DNA of 64,000 nt from Paracoccus sulfuroxidans (GTDB lineage Bacteria > Pseudomonadota > Alphaproteobacteria > Rhodobacterales > Rhodobacteraceae). Shown piece after piece: positions 10,255 through 18,953 of the stretch (within the stretch, counting starts at the first letter, position 1; every line of letters begins with the position of its first letter). A program made the translations under genes and the position numbers. Location of the stretch: the NCBI RefSeq assembly GCF_007830335.1, contig NZ_VLKU01000003.1, positions 248,001 through 312,000 of the forward strand, given 5' to 3'. Under the pieces are notes generated by a model, which saw nothing but the letters and a program-made list of their open reading frames with translations, was not told the DNA's origin and did not search any database.

Positions 10255-11379
10255 TTGATCTTTTGCGAATTTGGCCCCTTGGGCGAACCGGTCCGCTTCG
10301 GCACACCGCGCGCGCTTGTGACAGCAGAGCGCGTCGAAGAGGTGCTGCCTGCGCTGGCGCGGCTGGAGCAGGCGCGCCGTGACGGGGCTTGGGTCGCGGG
10401 GGTCATCGCCTATGAGGCGGGCTTCGCCTTCGAGCCGCGCCTTGCGCCGCTGACCCCCCGGATGGACCAGCCGCTGCTGGCCTTTGGCATCTATGACTCG
10501 CCTCCCGAACCGGCGCAGATGCCGCCCCCCGGCAAGGCGGCGCTGGAGCCGATCCGGCCGCTGATCTCGAAAGACGACTATCAGGCGGCCTTTGCCCGCA
10601 CGCAGGACTATATCGCGGCGGGCGATTGCTATCAGATCAACCTGACCTTCCCGCTGGAAACCCGGCTGACGGAAGGCACGCCGCTGGAGCTTTACGGGGC
10701 GCTGGCCGCGCGCCAGCCGGTGGGCTTTGGCGCCTTTGTCGATCTGGGCGTGGGGCCGGTGATCGTCAGCCGCTCGCCCGAGCTGTTCGTGCGCCTTGAC
10801 GCCCATGGCGCGATCGAGACGCGGCCGATGAAGGGCACCGCCCCGCGCGACCCTGACCCCAAGCGGGACGCGGAACTGGCCGCTGCCCTTTCGCGGTCGG
10901 AAAAGGACCGGGCCGAGAACCTGATGATCGTCGATCTGCTGCGCAATGACATTGCCCGGATCTCGACCGTGGGGTCGGTGCGGGTGCCCGAGCTGTTTGC
11001 CGTCGACAGTTTCGCCACCGTCCACCAGATGAGCTCGCGCGTGGTGGGCCAGCTGGCCGAGCCCGCGAACCTGCCCGATCTGATGCGGGCGCTGTTCCCC
11101 TGCGGCTCGATCACCGGCGCGCCCAAGATCCGCGCCATGCAGATCATCCACGAGGTCGAGCCCTTCGCACGCGGCATCTATTGCGGCAGCATCGGCTGGA
11201 TGGCCCCCGATGGCGCGGCGGCCTTCTCGGTGGCGATCCGGACGCTGGCGATCTGGGACGATGGCCGGGTGAGGCTGAACGTGGGCGGCGGGGTCGTGCA
11301 GGATTCGACCGCCGCCGGCGAGTGGGAGGAAGCCCTATGGAAAGCGCGCTACGTGCAGGATCTGACGACCCCGCTCTGA
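10255..11379 (+). CDS. pabB: Aminodeoxychorismate synthase component I
   Basis: The 374-residue chorismate-binding enzyme makes 4-amino-4-deoxychorismate for folate synthesis. The chorismate-binding domain shows TRPMKGTAPRDPDP, AENLMIVDLLRNDIARIS, the P-C-G-SITGAPK motif (FPCGSITGAPKIRAM) and the GSIGWMAPDG and NVGGGVV blocks. The Lys in PMKGT, at the position of the nucleophile lysine, separates this enzyme from anthranilate synthase TrpE. The likely start is the TTG at 10255, seven bases after GGAG (10244-10247); no ATG lies near. It overlaps pabC by 43 bases, which supports the folate role. Confidence 0.88.
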   Translation: MIFCEFGPLGEPVRFGTPRALVTAERVEEVLPALARLEQARRDGAWVAGVIAYEAGFAFEPRLAPLTPRMDQPLLAFGIYDSPPEPAQMPPPGKAALEPIRPLISKDDYQAAFARTQDYIAAGDCYQINLTFPLETRLTEGTPLELYGALAARQPVGFGAFVDLGVGPVIVSRSPELFVRLDAHGAIETRPMKGTAPRDPDPKRDAELAAALSRSEKDRAENLMIVDLLRNDIARISTVGSVRVPELFAVDSFATVHQMSSRVVGQLAEPANLPDLMRALFPCGSITGAPKIRAMQIIHEVEPFARGIYCGSIGWMAPDGAAAFSVAIRTLAIWDDGRVRLNVGGGVVQDSTAAGEWEEALWKARYVQDLTTPL

Positions 11380-11972
11380 GGCTGATCGAGACGGCGCTTT
11401 GGGACGGCGCGGCCTGTCCGCGCATCGAGGGGCATCTGGCGCGGCTGACCCGCAGCGCCGCGCGGCTGGGCTGGCCCTGCGATGCGCAGGCCGCGCGCCT
11501 CGCGCTGGCCGGCCCTGCGGGGCAGCCCGCGCGGCTGCGGCTGACGTTGGACCGGCAGGGCGGGCTTGAGGTCACGCAAGCGGCCTTGCCCGCCTCGCGC
11601 CCCGAATGGCGGCTGGCGCTGGCCCCTACACGGCTCGACGCCGCCGACCCCTGGCTGAGCGTGAAATCAACCCGCCGCGCGATCTATGATGACGCCCGTG
11701 CCGCTTTGCCCGACGGCATCGAGGAACTGCTGTTCCTGAACCAGCGGGGCGAGGTCTGCGACGGCACCATCACCTCGGTCTTTTTCGACCGGGGGCAGGG
11801 GATGCGCACGCCGCCGCTCTCCAGCGGGCTGCTGCCCGGCGTCCTGCGGGCCGAGTTGATCGCGCAAGGCCGCTGCCACGAGGAGGTGCTGCTGGCCGCC
11901 GACCTGCCGCAGGTGCGGCTATGGGTCGGCAATGCGCTACGCGGGCTGATGCCGGCGATCTGGCTGGGCTGA
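11337..11972 (+). CDS. pabC: Aminotransferase class IV, probable aminodeoxychorismate lyase
   Basis: A 211-residue fold-type IV PLP enzyme. The PLP lysine is in WLSVKSTRRAIYDDARA, and GIEELLFLNQRGEVCDGTITSVFF plus SSGLLPGVLRAELI are the family's substrate- and cofactor-binding blocks. It is shorter than E. coli PabC (about 270 residues). The ATG at 11337 has GGAGGA six bases upstream and lies inside the end of pabB, so it should be translationally coupled. It would release pyruvate from aminodeoxychorismate to give p-aminobenzoate. Its 3' end overlaps the convergent reductase gene by 36 bases. Confidence 0.85.
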   Translation: MESALRAGSDDPALRLIETALWDGAACPRIEGHLARLTRSAARLGWPCDAQAARLALAGPAGQPARLRLTLDRQGGLEVTQAALPASRPEWRLALAPTRLDAADPWLSVKSTRRAIYDDARAALPDGIEELLFLNQRGEVCDGTITSVFFDRGQGMRTPPLSSGLLPGVLRAELIAQGRCHEEVLLAADLPQVRLWVGNALRGLMPAIWLG

Positions 11973-12953
11973 GCGCAGCCGGTCCCGACCGTGCGGCGCG
12001 TCCCAGTCGATGACCGGGTTGATCGGGATGATCCGGTTCGGGTTGATGGTCGCGTGGCTGTAGTGATAGTGCCGCACGATATGCCCGAAATCGACCGTCT
12101 CGGCGACGCCCGGCCATTGGTAAAGCTCGCGCGTCCAGCCCCAGAGATTGGGGTATTCGCGCAGCCAGGCGCGGTTGCATTTGAAATGCGTGTGATAGAC
12201 CGGATCGAAGCGGACAAGCGTGGTGAAGAGCCGCCAATCCGCTTCGGTCAGGCGGTCGCCCGTCAGATAGCGGTTGCGCGACAGCAGATCCTCCAGCCAG
12301 TCCAGACTGTCGAAGAGCGGCCCGATCGCCTCATCATAGGCGGCCTGCGTTGTGGCAAACCCGGCCTTGTAGACGCCGTTGTTGACCGTGTCGTAGATGC
12401 GGCTGTTCAGCGCGTCGATCTTGGCCCGCAGATCCTGCGGCCAGTAGTCGTCGCGGTTGCCGGTCAGCCCGTCGAAGGCGCTGTTCAGCATGCGGATGAT
12501 CTCGGACGATTCGTTCGAGACGATGGTCTGCTGTTCCTTGTCCCACAGGATCGGCACGGTCACCCGCCCCGAAGCCTTGGGATCGGCCCGCAGATAGATG
12601 TCGCGCAGATAGGGCAGACCATAGAGCCGGTCTCCGGTCGCGCCCGGGAAATCGGTCCGGAACTCCCAGCCGTCCGCCAGCATGTCGGGATGCACGGTTG
12701 AGACGTCGATATGCGCATCCAGCCCCTTGATCCGGCGATAGATCAGCGCCCGATGCGCCCAGGGGCAGGCGAGGCTGACGTAAAGATGATAGCGTCCGCT
12801 GACGGCGGGAAAGCCGCCCCTGCCGCTGGGGCCGGGGCTGCCGTCTGGCGTGATCCAGTTGCGCCAGCTGGTCTCGGACCGCTGGAACCGTCCGCCCGAG
12901 GCGTCGGTGTCATACCATTGGTCGTGCCAGACCCCGTCGACAAGCAGTCCCAT
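11937..12953 (-). CDS. Glutathionyl-hydroquinone reductase (xi-class GST, YqjG/ECM4-like)
   Basis: This 338-residue enzyme reduces glutathionyl-hydroquinones. The N-terminal thioredoxin-fold half has the active site YVSLACPWAHRALI with Cys63. Other xi-class hallmarks are VPILWDKEQQTIVSNESSEIIRMLN, DRLTEADWRLFTTLVRFD and a C-terminal HYHYSHATINPNRIIP. The start at 12953 sits five bases after AGGAGG; the frame stays open upstream, but that extension runs antiparallel through the acetyltransferase gene and is rejected. It lies 10 bases after that gene, probably in one operon. Confidence 0.9.
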   Translation of the reverse strand: MGLLVDGVWHDQWYDTDASGGRFQRSETSWRNWITPDGSPGPSGRGGFPAVSGRYHLYVSLACPWAHRALIYRRIKGLDAHIDVSTVHPDMLADGWEFRTDFPGATGDRLYGLPYLRDIYLRADPKASGRVTVPILWDKEQQTIVSNESSEIIRMLNSAFDGLTGNRDDYWPQDLRAKIDALNSRIYDTVNNGVYKAGFATTQAAYDEAIGPLFDSLDWLEDLLSRNRYLTGDRLTEADWRLFTTLVRFDPVYHTHFKCNRAWLREYPNLWGWTRELYQWPGVAETVDFGHIVRHYHYSHATINPNRIIPINPVIDWDAPHGRDRLRSAQPDRRHQPA

Positions 12954-12963
12954 GCCGACCTCC

Positions 12964-13287
12964 TCAGACGCTGGGGTCTTCGCCGGGGGCGGTCGTGAAC
13001 AGGTCCGACCACTCCGGATGGCGCGCATATTGCGCCCGGACATAGGGGCAGAGCGGGATGATGCGGAAGCCGCGCGTGCGGGCATCGTCCAGCATGAAAC
13101 GCAGAAGCGCCGGGGCCACGCCCTTGCCGGACATGCTTTCGGGCACGCCCGTATGATCGGCGCTGATCTGGTCGGGGCCGCGCTGGGTGAAGGTGATCTC
13201 ACCCTCGCCGTCGATGCCCTCCAGCCGGGCGACATAGCGACCGTGGCGGTTGTCGGTCTGTTCGCGGGTGATGGTGATCTCGCTCAT
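12964..13287 (-). CDS. YjdJ-type GNAT N-acetyltransferase
   Basis: The product is a 107-residue minimal acetyltransferase of the YjdJ type. GRYVARLEGIDGEGEITF and ISADHTGVPESMSGKGVAPAL are typical, the latter holding the acetyl-CoA pyrophosphate loop (MSGKGVAPAL). RGFRIIPLCPYVRAQYARHPEW is the conserved C-terminal block. The substrate is unknown. It is followed by the hydroquinone reductase gene 10 bases on, an arrangement that suggests a shared operon. Confidence 0.88.
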   Translation of the reverse strand: MSEITITREQTDNRHGRYVARLEGIDGEGEITFTQRGPDQISADHTGVPESMSGKGVAPALLRFMLDDARTRGFRIIPLCPYVRAQYARHPEWSDLFTTAPGEDPSV

Positions 13288-13329
13288 CCTGTCCTCCGTA
13301 AGGGGAAACGCGGCGGAAATGCCTTCGCA

Positions 13330-13977
13330 TCAACATGGCCGCGAAACGGCGGTTGCGGAAGGGCGGGAATGCCTGACAGAGTGTTCGGCCTGACCGAACG
13401 CGTCGGCGGTGGGCGGGTTGATCGACGCGAAGAGCCCATAGCGGACGGTTGAGCGTTCGTATAAATAGCGTGCGACCATACGTCTGAACACATCATTGAG
13501 GTAGGCTTGGTCATGGATACGGAAGTGCGTGGTCCCGACCTTTTCGAAGCCCTGTTTCAAGTAGAACGCTATTGCTGGCGTGTTCTCGGAATTGGTCGTC
13601 AACCAGACCGATGGGGCCTCAACAGACTTTGCATAGAGTAGGCCCTGCTCAAGCAGCCCCCTTCCTAATCCTCTGCCATGATGGCGCGGCTGAACGTAAA
13701 GGGTCGAGATCTCCAATGTAGAACAGCCCGTTACTGGGGCTACCTTGCCTTGGGTAATACGAATGAATCCATCTAGCCCGTCCTCGTTCTCGGATACGAT
13801 GACATGCTCGCGCGGATCTTCGAGAATGGCGGTCAGCTTGGGCGCTGTGAACTCGTTTAGGGCGAATTCTGCGAAAAATGTATCTACGCCCCGCCTGATA
13901 TAGGTTCCTAGCCAAACCTCGATTGAAATTGCGGCAAGGATCGGCGCGTCAGATGGGCGCGCTAGGCGAAAGCTCAT
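13330..13977 (-). CDS. GNAT family N-acetyltransferase with unusual C-terminal tail
   Basis: The protein has 215 residues. A complete GNAT core occupies about residues 1-165: LEISTLYVQPRHHGRGLGRGLLEQ is the acetyl-CoA-binding motif A, and SENTPAIAFYLKQGFEKVGTTHFRI is motif B. Residues after about 165 (RSTVRYGLFASINPPTADAF to the end) look like random read-through rather than a fold, as if the original stop were lost. The gene is clearly more AT-rich than its neighbours and uses many rarer codons, which points to recent transfer. The substrate cannot be named. Confidence 0.75.
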   Translation of the reverse strand: MSFRLARPSDAPILAAISIEVWLGTYIRRGVDTFFAEFALNEFTAPKLTAILEDPREHVIVSENEDGLDGFIRITQGKVAPVTGCSTLEISTLYVQPRHHGRGLGRGLLEQGLLYAKSVEAPSVWLTTNSENTPAIAFYLKQGFEKVGTTHFRIHDQAYLNDVFRRMVARYLYERSTVRYGLFASINPPTADAFGQAEHSVRHSRPSATAVSRPC

Positions 13978-14227
13978 GCTTCTTGTCCGACATCATTGAT
14001 GTTTCCCGGAGTTTAGGGCTGTTGGCCAGCGGCAGCAATGTCGCGCATAGCGGACGCTCGGCACCTGGCACAGTGGGTCAGTTTTGGCGGGCAGATGGGA
14101 TGGAGGTGCCTGACGACGCTGCACGGCAGGCACAGAAATAGTAAGTCAAGGAACCCTGAAATCTGCCAGTACTACTGCCGTGCTGTTCCGTCTAGGCGAA
14201 CGCGAAAGGCGCGGCTAAGCTTCCGGC

Positions 14228-15145
14228 ATGCATTACACGCTTGAAGAAATAACGACATTCCTGACCGTCATGGAGCTTGGCACCGTCACGGCGGCTGCGG
14301 CGCGTCTCAACCTGTCGAAATCGGTGGTCAGCAAGCGCATCTCGGATTTCGAGCTGACGCTGGGTGCCGCGCTGTTTCGCCGCAATGCCGGGCGGATCAC
14401 CCCGACCGAGGCGGCGCTGCGGCTGGCCAATCGCCTGCGCCCGGCGCTGGCCGAGCTGAACGCCGCCGCCGAAAGCGCGGCCTGGGGCGGCGATTCGCCC
14501 GAGACCCTGCGGGGCCGCCTGTCGATTGCCGCGCCGATGACCTTCGGCACCATGTATTTGTCGGGGATCATTGCGCGTTTTGCCCTTCAGCACCCCGAGC
14601 TGGAGCTGCGCATCGACTACGACGACCGCGCCCGCGACCTGCAGCGCGACGGCTTCGACCTTGGCATCCGCATCGGACGGACCCGCGACACCGCGCTGAT
14701 GCAGCGCAAGCTGTGTGACGACATCTCGATCCCCTGCGCCAGCCCGGCGTTTCTGGACCGCTATGGCCGCCCCTCCGAGCCTGCAGATCTGGGGGGCATG
14801 CCGGTGATCGGCTATTCCTATGTCTCGAACAGCGACACTTGGCAGTTCCGGCAGGGCGAGGAGGTGATCACGCCCGCCGTGCGCGAAACCGTCAGCGTCA
14901 ACAATGGCGAGGCCATGCGCGATCTGGCCATCGCGGGGATCGGACTGGCCTATCTGCCACGCTTTATCGTGGCGGCCGCGCTGGCCGATGACCGGTTGGA
15001 GCGGGTGCTGCCCGACACCGAGCCGCAGGTGATTCCGATTGTCGCCGTCTGGCCTCCGGTCCAGCCGATGCCCACCAAACTGCGCCGGTTGATCGATCAT
15101 CTGGCCGCCGAGTTTGCCAGCGGCGCGCCCTGGTCGCAGGACTAG
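14228..15145 (+). CDS. LysR-family transcriptional regulator
   Basis: A 305-residue LysR regulator. The N-terminal winged helix is MHYTLEEITTFLTVMELGTV with TAAAARLNLSKSVVSKRISD and LGAALFRRNAGRITPTEAA. A type 2 periplasmic-binding effector domain follows (GRLSIAAPMTFGTMYLSGII). It lies upstream of paaX in the same direction, 195 bases away. Whether it controls paa genes is not shown by sequence; the 250-base gap upstream (13978-14227) contains no gene I can support. Confidence 0.88.
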   Translation: MHYTLEEITTFLTVMELGTVTAAAARLNLSKSVVSKRISDFELTLGAALFRRNAGRITPTEAALRLANRLRPALAELNAAAESAAWGGDSPETLRGRLSIAAPMTFGTMYLSGIIARFALQHPELELRIDYDDRARDLQRDGFDLGIRIGRTRDTALMQRKLCDDISIPCASPAFLDRYGRPSEPADLGGMPVIGYSYVSNSDTWQFRQGEEVITPAVRETVSVNNGEAMRDLAIAGIGLAYLPRFIVAAALADDRLERVLPDTEPQVIPIVAVWPPVQPMPTKLRRLIDHLAAEFASGAPWSQD

Positions 15146-15340
15146 GATCGGGGCGGGCGTCCTGACCCGTTACGCTTTGAGCCTATACACCTGATCTGCG
15201 TCAGGGAATGGGGCTGTATCCGCAGCCTCGTGATGCTGCTTGTGCTGTCTATGCGACAATTTTCGCCGAAGGCATCACGTAATTCTAGAAAATTTCCACA
15301 CTTCGTGTCACATAGGATCTGCGCACAGGAGGGTTGTCAC

Positions 15341-16234
15341 ATGCAGGTTCGCGATTCGCTGGGAAATGGGTTGGGCATTCTGACTCAGGTGGATCAGATT
15401 CTGACAGGATCGGCGCCCCGCGCGACACGGTTCATCGTCACTGTTTACGGTGATGTGGTGGAACCTCGGGGCGGCACGCTATGGATGGGCACGCTGATCG
15501 AAACCTGCGCCAAGCAGGGCATCAGTGAAAGCCTGGCGCGTACCGCTGTTTCCCGTCTGGTTTCGGCTGGACAGCTTGTCGGAGAGCGTGACGGACGGCG
15601 CAGCTTCTACCGCCTGACGGCCCTTGCGCGGCGCGAATTCGTGGATGCCGCGCGCGTTCTTTTCGCCCCTCCGCCACATGCGAAGGGCTGGCTGATTGCG
15701 CAAAGCGACGGGGCTGTTACATCTGGCAATGGATGGGCGAAATTGAGTGATGCTTTGTCCATCGCGCCGGACCGGATGGACCTGCCGCAACCCGAGGGGC
15801 TGGTCATGCGGGCCGAGGCTGTGGCCGGTGCCGGGCATCTGCCTGATCTTGCCGCGAGTTATTGGGATATTGCAGCGATTGCAGATGGATACGCGCAGGT
15901 GAACCTGCGCTATCAGCCGCTTTGTGATGCGGTCGATGCGGGATACAGCCCGGATGGCGCGCAGGCGCTGGCGCTGCGGCTGCGGCTGGTCGACGATTAC
16001 CGCGCGGTCGCGCTGCGCGATCCTCGCTTGCCGCTGGCGGCTCTGGGTGAGGCCTGGCCGGGGCTGGCCTGCCGCAAGCTGTTCGTGAAGCTTTATCGTG
16101 CGCTTTCCCCGGCGGCGGATGCTTTCGTGGGTGAGAGTTTTCTGGATTCGACTGGACCGCTGCTGGCCGTCTCGGAAGGGTCGGGCCTGCGGCTGGAGCG
16201 TCTGGGGGTCGAGGCGCAGCGCCTGTCGAACTGA
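15341..16234 (+). CDS. paaX: PaaX-family transcriptional regulator
   Basis: A 297-residue GntR-like repressor of the PaaX family. Near the N-terminus, TRFIVTVYGDVVEPRGGTLWMGTL and the winged helix GISESLARTAVSRLVSAGQLVGERDGRR match the family, as do the middle and C-terminal PaaX domains (LVDDYRAVALRDPRLPLAAL). In E. coli, PaaX represses paa promoters and is released by phenylacetyl-CoA. It sits directly upstream of paaJABCDE. The ATG at 15341 follows AGGAGGG (15327-15333) by seven bases; the longer frame from 15230 has no such signal. The window also encodes a TetR-family PaaR. Confidence 0.87.
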   Translation: MQVRDSLGNGLGILTQVDQILTGSAPRATRFIVTVYGDVVEPRGGTLWMGTLIETCAKQGISESLARTAVSRLVSAGQLVGERDGRRSFYRLTALARREFVDAARVLFAPPPHAKGWLIAQSDGAVTSGNGWAKLSDALSIAPDRMDLPQPEGLVMRAEAVAGAGHLPDLAASYWDIAAIADGYAQVNLRYQPLCDAVDAGYSPDGAQALALRLRLVDDYRAVALRDPRLPLAALGEAWPGLACRKLFVKLYRALSPAADAFVGESFLDSTGPLLAVSEGSGLRLERLGVEAQRLSN

Positions 16235-16281
16235 TCGGCGTGGTCTAGATCAATAGATTACACATAGTGGCAATAATTTAT

Positions 16282-16310
16282 TTGACTGTAATGTTTCGGC
16301 GGAGTATACA
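16282..16310 (+). promoter_or_regulatory. Sigma-70-type promoter of the paaJABCDE operon
   Basis: TTGACT (16282-16287) and TATACA (16305-16310) are separated by 17 bases, a near-consensus promoter in an unusually AT-rich patch. It fires toward paaJ (start 16379). The expected transcription start, about 16317, falls inside the inverted repeat that follows. Confidence 0.7.
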
Positions 16311-16325
16311 TTGACCAATCGGTCA
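16310..16325. promoter_or_regulatory. Candidate PaaR operator upstream of paaJ
   Basis: ATTGACCAATCGGTCA holds the inverted repeat TGACC-N4-GGTCA (16312-16325), directly after the -10 hexamer, a position typical of a repressor site. It matches the site between paaG and paaN at 12 of 16 positions when that site is read on the minus strand (ATTGACC-N3-CGGTC). Assignment to PaaR rather than PaaX is inferred from the TetR-like palindrome. Confidence 0.6.
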
Positions 16326-16378
16326 CCGAATTGAGTGGAGCAATCGGAGACCTTCCAGATATCAGTAGGGAGTTTGGC

Positions 16379-17584
16379 ATGACCGAAGCCTATATCTGTG
16401 ACGCGGTGCGCACACCCATCGGCCGTTATGGTGGGGCGCTGGCCTCGGTCCGTGCGGATGATCTGGCCGCTTTGCCCCTGAAAGCCCTGATGGAACGCAA
16501 TCCCGGCGTGGATTGGTCGGCTGTCGACGATCTGATCTTCGGCTGCGCCAACCAGGCGGGTGAGGACAATCGCAACGTCGGTCGCATGGCGATCCTGCTG
16601 GCAGGCATGCCGGTTTCGGTGCCGGGCACGACGGTGAACCGTCTTTGCGGCTCGGGCATGGATGCCATTGGCATGGCGGCCCGCGCGATCCGGGGTGGCG
16701 ATTGCGATTTCGTCATCGCAGGCGGCGTCGAAAGCATGACGCGGGCGCCCTTCGTGATGCCCAAGGCGGAAACCGCCTTCTCACGCGCCAATGCGGTCTA
16801 TGACACCACCATCGGCTGGCGTTTCCCGAACCCGGCGCTGCACAAGGCTTTCGGCACCCATTCGATGCCCGAAACCGCCGATAACGTGGCCGCCGATTAC
16901 AACATCAGCCGTGCCGATCAAGACGCATTCGCGATCCTCAGCCAGCAACGCTGGGCCGCGGCGCAAGCGGCGGGCGTCTTCGCGGATGAGATCGTCCCGG
17001 TGACGATCCCGCAGCGCAAGGGCGACCCGATCGTCTTCACCACCGACGAACATCCGCGCCCGCAGACGACGGTCGAGGCGCTGGCCAAGCTGAAGGGCGT
17101 GAACGGTCCCGACCTGACCGTGACGGCCGGGAACGCCTCGGGCGTGAACGACGGCGCGGCGGCTTTGGCGATCCTCTCGGCAGAGGCCGCGAAGGCGCAG
17201 GGCCTGACGCCCAAAGCGCGCGTAGTTGCCATGGCTGCGGCGGGTGTCGAGCCTCGGGTCATGGGCATCGGGCCGGTTCCGGCGGTGCGCAAGGTTCTGG
17301 CGCGTGCCGGGCTTAGCCTTGCCGATATGGATGTGATAGAATTGAACGAGGCCTTCGCCGCGCAGGGTCTTGCCGTGCTGCGCGAACTGGGCCTGCCCGA
17401 TGATGCCGGGCACGTGAATGCGAATGGTGGGGCGATTGCCATTGGCCATCCTCTGGGCATGTCGGGTGCCCGGCTGGTCACGACGGCGATGTATCAGCTT
17501 CACCGGACCGGCGGACGCTATGCCCTTTGCACCATGTGCATCGGCGTGGGGCAGGGCATCGCCATCATCATTGAACGCGTCTGA
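16379..17584 (+). CDS. paaJ: 3-oxoadipyl-CoA / 3-oxo-5,6-dehydrosuberyl-CoA thiolase
   Basis: A 401-residue thiolase acting at the last steps of phenylacetate degradation, releasing acetyl-CoA and succinyl-CoA. The nucleophile cysteine is in [13 protein letters not shown], the general-base histidine in [15 protein letters not shown], and the second cysteine in [10 protein letters not shown]. The N-terminus [19 protein letters not shown] matches PaaJ/PcaF closely. The ATG at 16379 lies six bases after AGGGAG (16367-16372); the earlier frame from 16331 overlaps the operator region and is rejected. First gene of the paaJABCDE operon. PcaF, its protocatechuate-pathway twin, is ruled less likely by context only. 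Confidence 0.87.
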   Translation: MTEAYICDAVRTPIGRYGGALASVRADDLAALPLKALMERNPGVDWSAVDDLIFGCANQAGEDNRNVGRMAILLAGMPVSVPGTTVNRLCGSGMDAIGMAARAIRGGDCDFVIAGGVESMTRAPFVMPKAETAFSRANAVYDTTIGWRFPNPALHKAFGTHSMPETADNVAADYNISRADQDAFAILSQQRWAAAQAAGVFADEIVPVTIPQRKGDPIVFTTDEHPRPQTTVEALAKLKGVNGPDLTVTAGNASGVNDGAAALAILSAEAAKAQGLTPKARVVAMAAAGVEPRVMGIGPVPAVRKVLARAGLSLADMDVIELNEAFAAQGLAVLRELGLPDDAGHVNANGGAIAIGHPLGMSGARLVTTAMYQLHRTGGRYALCTMCIGVGQGIAIIIERV

Positions 17585-17601
17585 AAGCGGAGGACCGAAC
17601 C

Positions 17602-18600
17602 ATGTATGCACAGTTGGTCAAGACCGAGGGGATGAAGTCGCCCGAGGACATGACGCCGGAAGAGCGCGCCTTCCAGGATCGCATCGACCGCAATGAAAAG
17701 ATCGAGCCCAAGGAATGGATGCCGGACGGCTATCGCAAGACGCTGATCCGCCAGATGGGCCAGCACGCGCATTCCGAAATCGTCGGTCAGCTGCCCGAGG
17801 GCAACTGGATCACCCGCGCCCCAACGCTGGAGCGCAAGGCGATCCTGCTGGCGAAGGTGCAGGATGAGGCTGGTCACGGCCTTTACCTCTACTCGGCCGC
17901 CGAAACGTTGGGCGTCAGCCGCGACGAACTGCTGGAGATGCTGCATTCCGGCAAGATGAAATATTCGTCGATCTTCAACTATCCGACGCTGACCTGGGCC
18001 GATATCGGCGCCGTGGGCTGGCTGGTCGATGGCGCGGCGATCATGAACCAGGTGCCGCTGCAGCGGACGTCCTATGGTCCCTACAGCCGCGCGATGATCC
18101 GCATCTGCAAGGAAGAAAGCTTCCACCAGCGTCAGGGCTACGACATCCTGATGAAGATGTGTTCGGGCACGCCCGAGCAGAAGGCGATGGCGCAGGATGC
18201 GCTGAACCGCTTCTGGTATCCCTCGCTGATGATGTTCGGGCCTTCGGACAAGGACTCGGTCCATTCGGCGCAGTCGATGGCCTGGAAGGTCAAGATGAAC
18301 ACCAATGACGAGCTGCGCCAGAAGTTCGTCGACCAGACCGTCCCGCAGGCCGAATATCTGGGCCTGACCGTTCCGGATGAACATCTGAAATGGAACGAGG
18401 AAAAGGGCGGCTATGATTTCTCGGAGCCCGATTGGGACGAGTTCTTCGCCGTCATCGCCGGCAACGGCCCCTGCAACGCCGAGCGTCTTCAGGCGCGGGT
18501 TGATGCCTGGGACAATGGCGCGTGGTTCCGCGACGGGCTGATGGCCCATGCCGAAAAGGCCGAGGCGCGCCGCGCCAGCGCCCGCATCGCGGCCGAGTAA
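17602..18600 (+). CDS. paaA: 1,2-phenylacetyl-CoA epoxidase, catalytic subunit PaaA
   Basis: The 332-residue ferritin-like diiron subunit of the ring epoxidase. The diiron ligands lie in [19 protein letters not shown] (ExxH) and [16 protein letters not shown] (ExxH), with [20 protein letters not shown] as a typical C-terminal block. It converts phenylacetyl-CoA to the ring-1,2-epoxide with PaaB, PaaC, PaaD and the reductase PaaE. It lies 17 bases after paaJ with a GGAGGA site. A GC-rich hairpin separates it from paaB. Confidence 0.95.
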   Translation: MYAQLVKTEGMKSPEDMTPEERAFQDRIDRNEKIEPKEWMPDGYRKTLIRQMGQHAHSEIVGQLPEGNWITRAPTLERKAILLAKVQDEAGHGLYLYSAAETLGVSRDELLEMLHSGKMKYSSIFNYPTLTWADIGAVGWLVDGAAIMNQVPLQRTSYGPYSRAMIRICKEESFHQRQGYDILMKMCSGTPEQKAMAQDALNRFWYPSLMMFGPSDKDSVHSAQSMAWKVKMNTNDELRQKFVDQTVPQAEYLGLTVPDEHLKWNEEKGGYDFSEPDWDEFFAVIAGNGPCNAERLQARVDAWDNGAWFRDGLMAHAEKAEARRASARIAAE

Positions 18601-18605
18601 GATTG

Positions 18606-18626
18606 CGGGCGCGTCCCTCGCGCCCG
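18606..18626 (+). other. Intercistronic hairpin between paaA and paaB
   Basis: CGGGCGCG (18606-18613) and CGCGCCCG (18619-18626) form a perfect 8-bp stem around TCCCT. A C-run, not a T-run, follows. It could act as an RNA-processing or stability element in the operon mRNA rather than a terminator. Confidence 0.45.
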
Positions 18627-18668
18627 ATCCCCCCCTAGCCAAATAACCCAAGCCTTGGGAGACACATC

Positions 18669-18953
18669 ATGTCGAATGAATGGCCCCTCTGGGAGGTCTT
18701 TATCCGCGGTCAGCATGGCCTGAACCACCGCCATGTGGGCAGCCTGCATGCGCCGGACGCCGAAATGGCGATCCGCAATGCCCGCGACGTCTATACCCGC
18801 CGCAATGAGGGCGTCTCGATCTGGGTCGTGCGCTCGAACGACATCACGGCCTCGTCGCCCTCGGACAAGGGTCCGCTGTTCGAGCCGTCGAATTCGAAGG
18901 TCTATCGTCACCCGACCTTCTTCGATATCCCCGAAGAAATCGGACATATGTGA
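18669..18953 (+). CDS. paaB: 1,2-phenylacetyl-CoA epoxidase subunit PaaB
   Basis: The 94-residue small subunit. SNEWPLWEVFIRGQHGLNHR and VGSLHAPDAEMAIRNARDVYTRRNEG are family-typical, as is the C-terminal RHPTFFDIPEEIGHM. PaaB bridges PaaAC heterodimers in the epoxidase complex and has no catalytic site. A GGGAGA site precedes the ATG at 18669. Its TGA overlaps the paaC start (TGATG), so PaaB and PaaC are translated together. Confidence 0.95.
   Translation: MSNEWPLWEVFIRGQHGLNHRHVGSLHAPDAEMAIRNARDVYTRRNEGVSIWVVRSNDITASSPSDKGPLFEPSNSKVYRHPTFFDIPEEIGHM

Noticed and set aside
12954-13235. N-terminal extension of the glutathionyl-hydroquinone reductase
   Set aside because: The frame is open but overlaps the acetyltransferase gene in another frame, and a strong AGGAGG supports the start at 12953.
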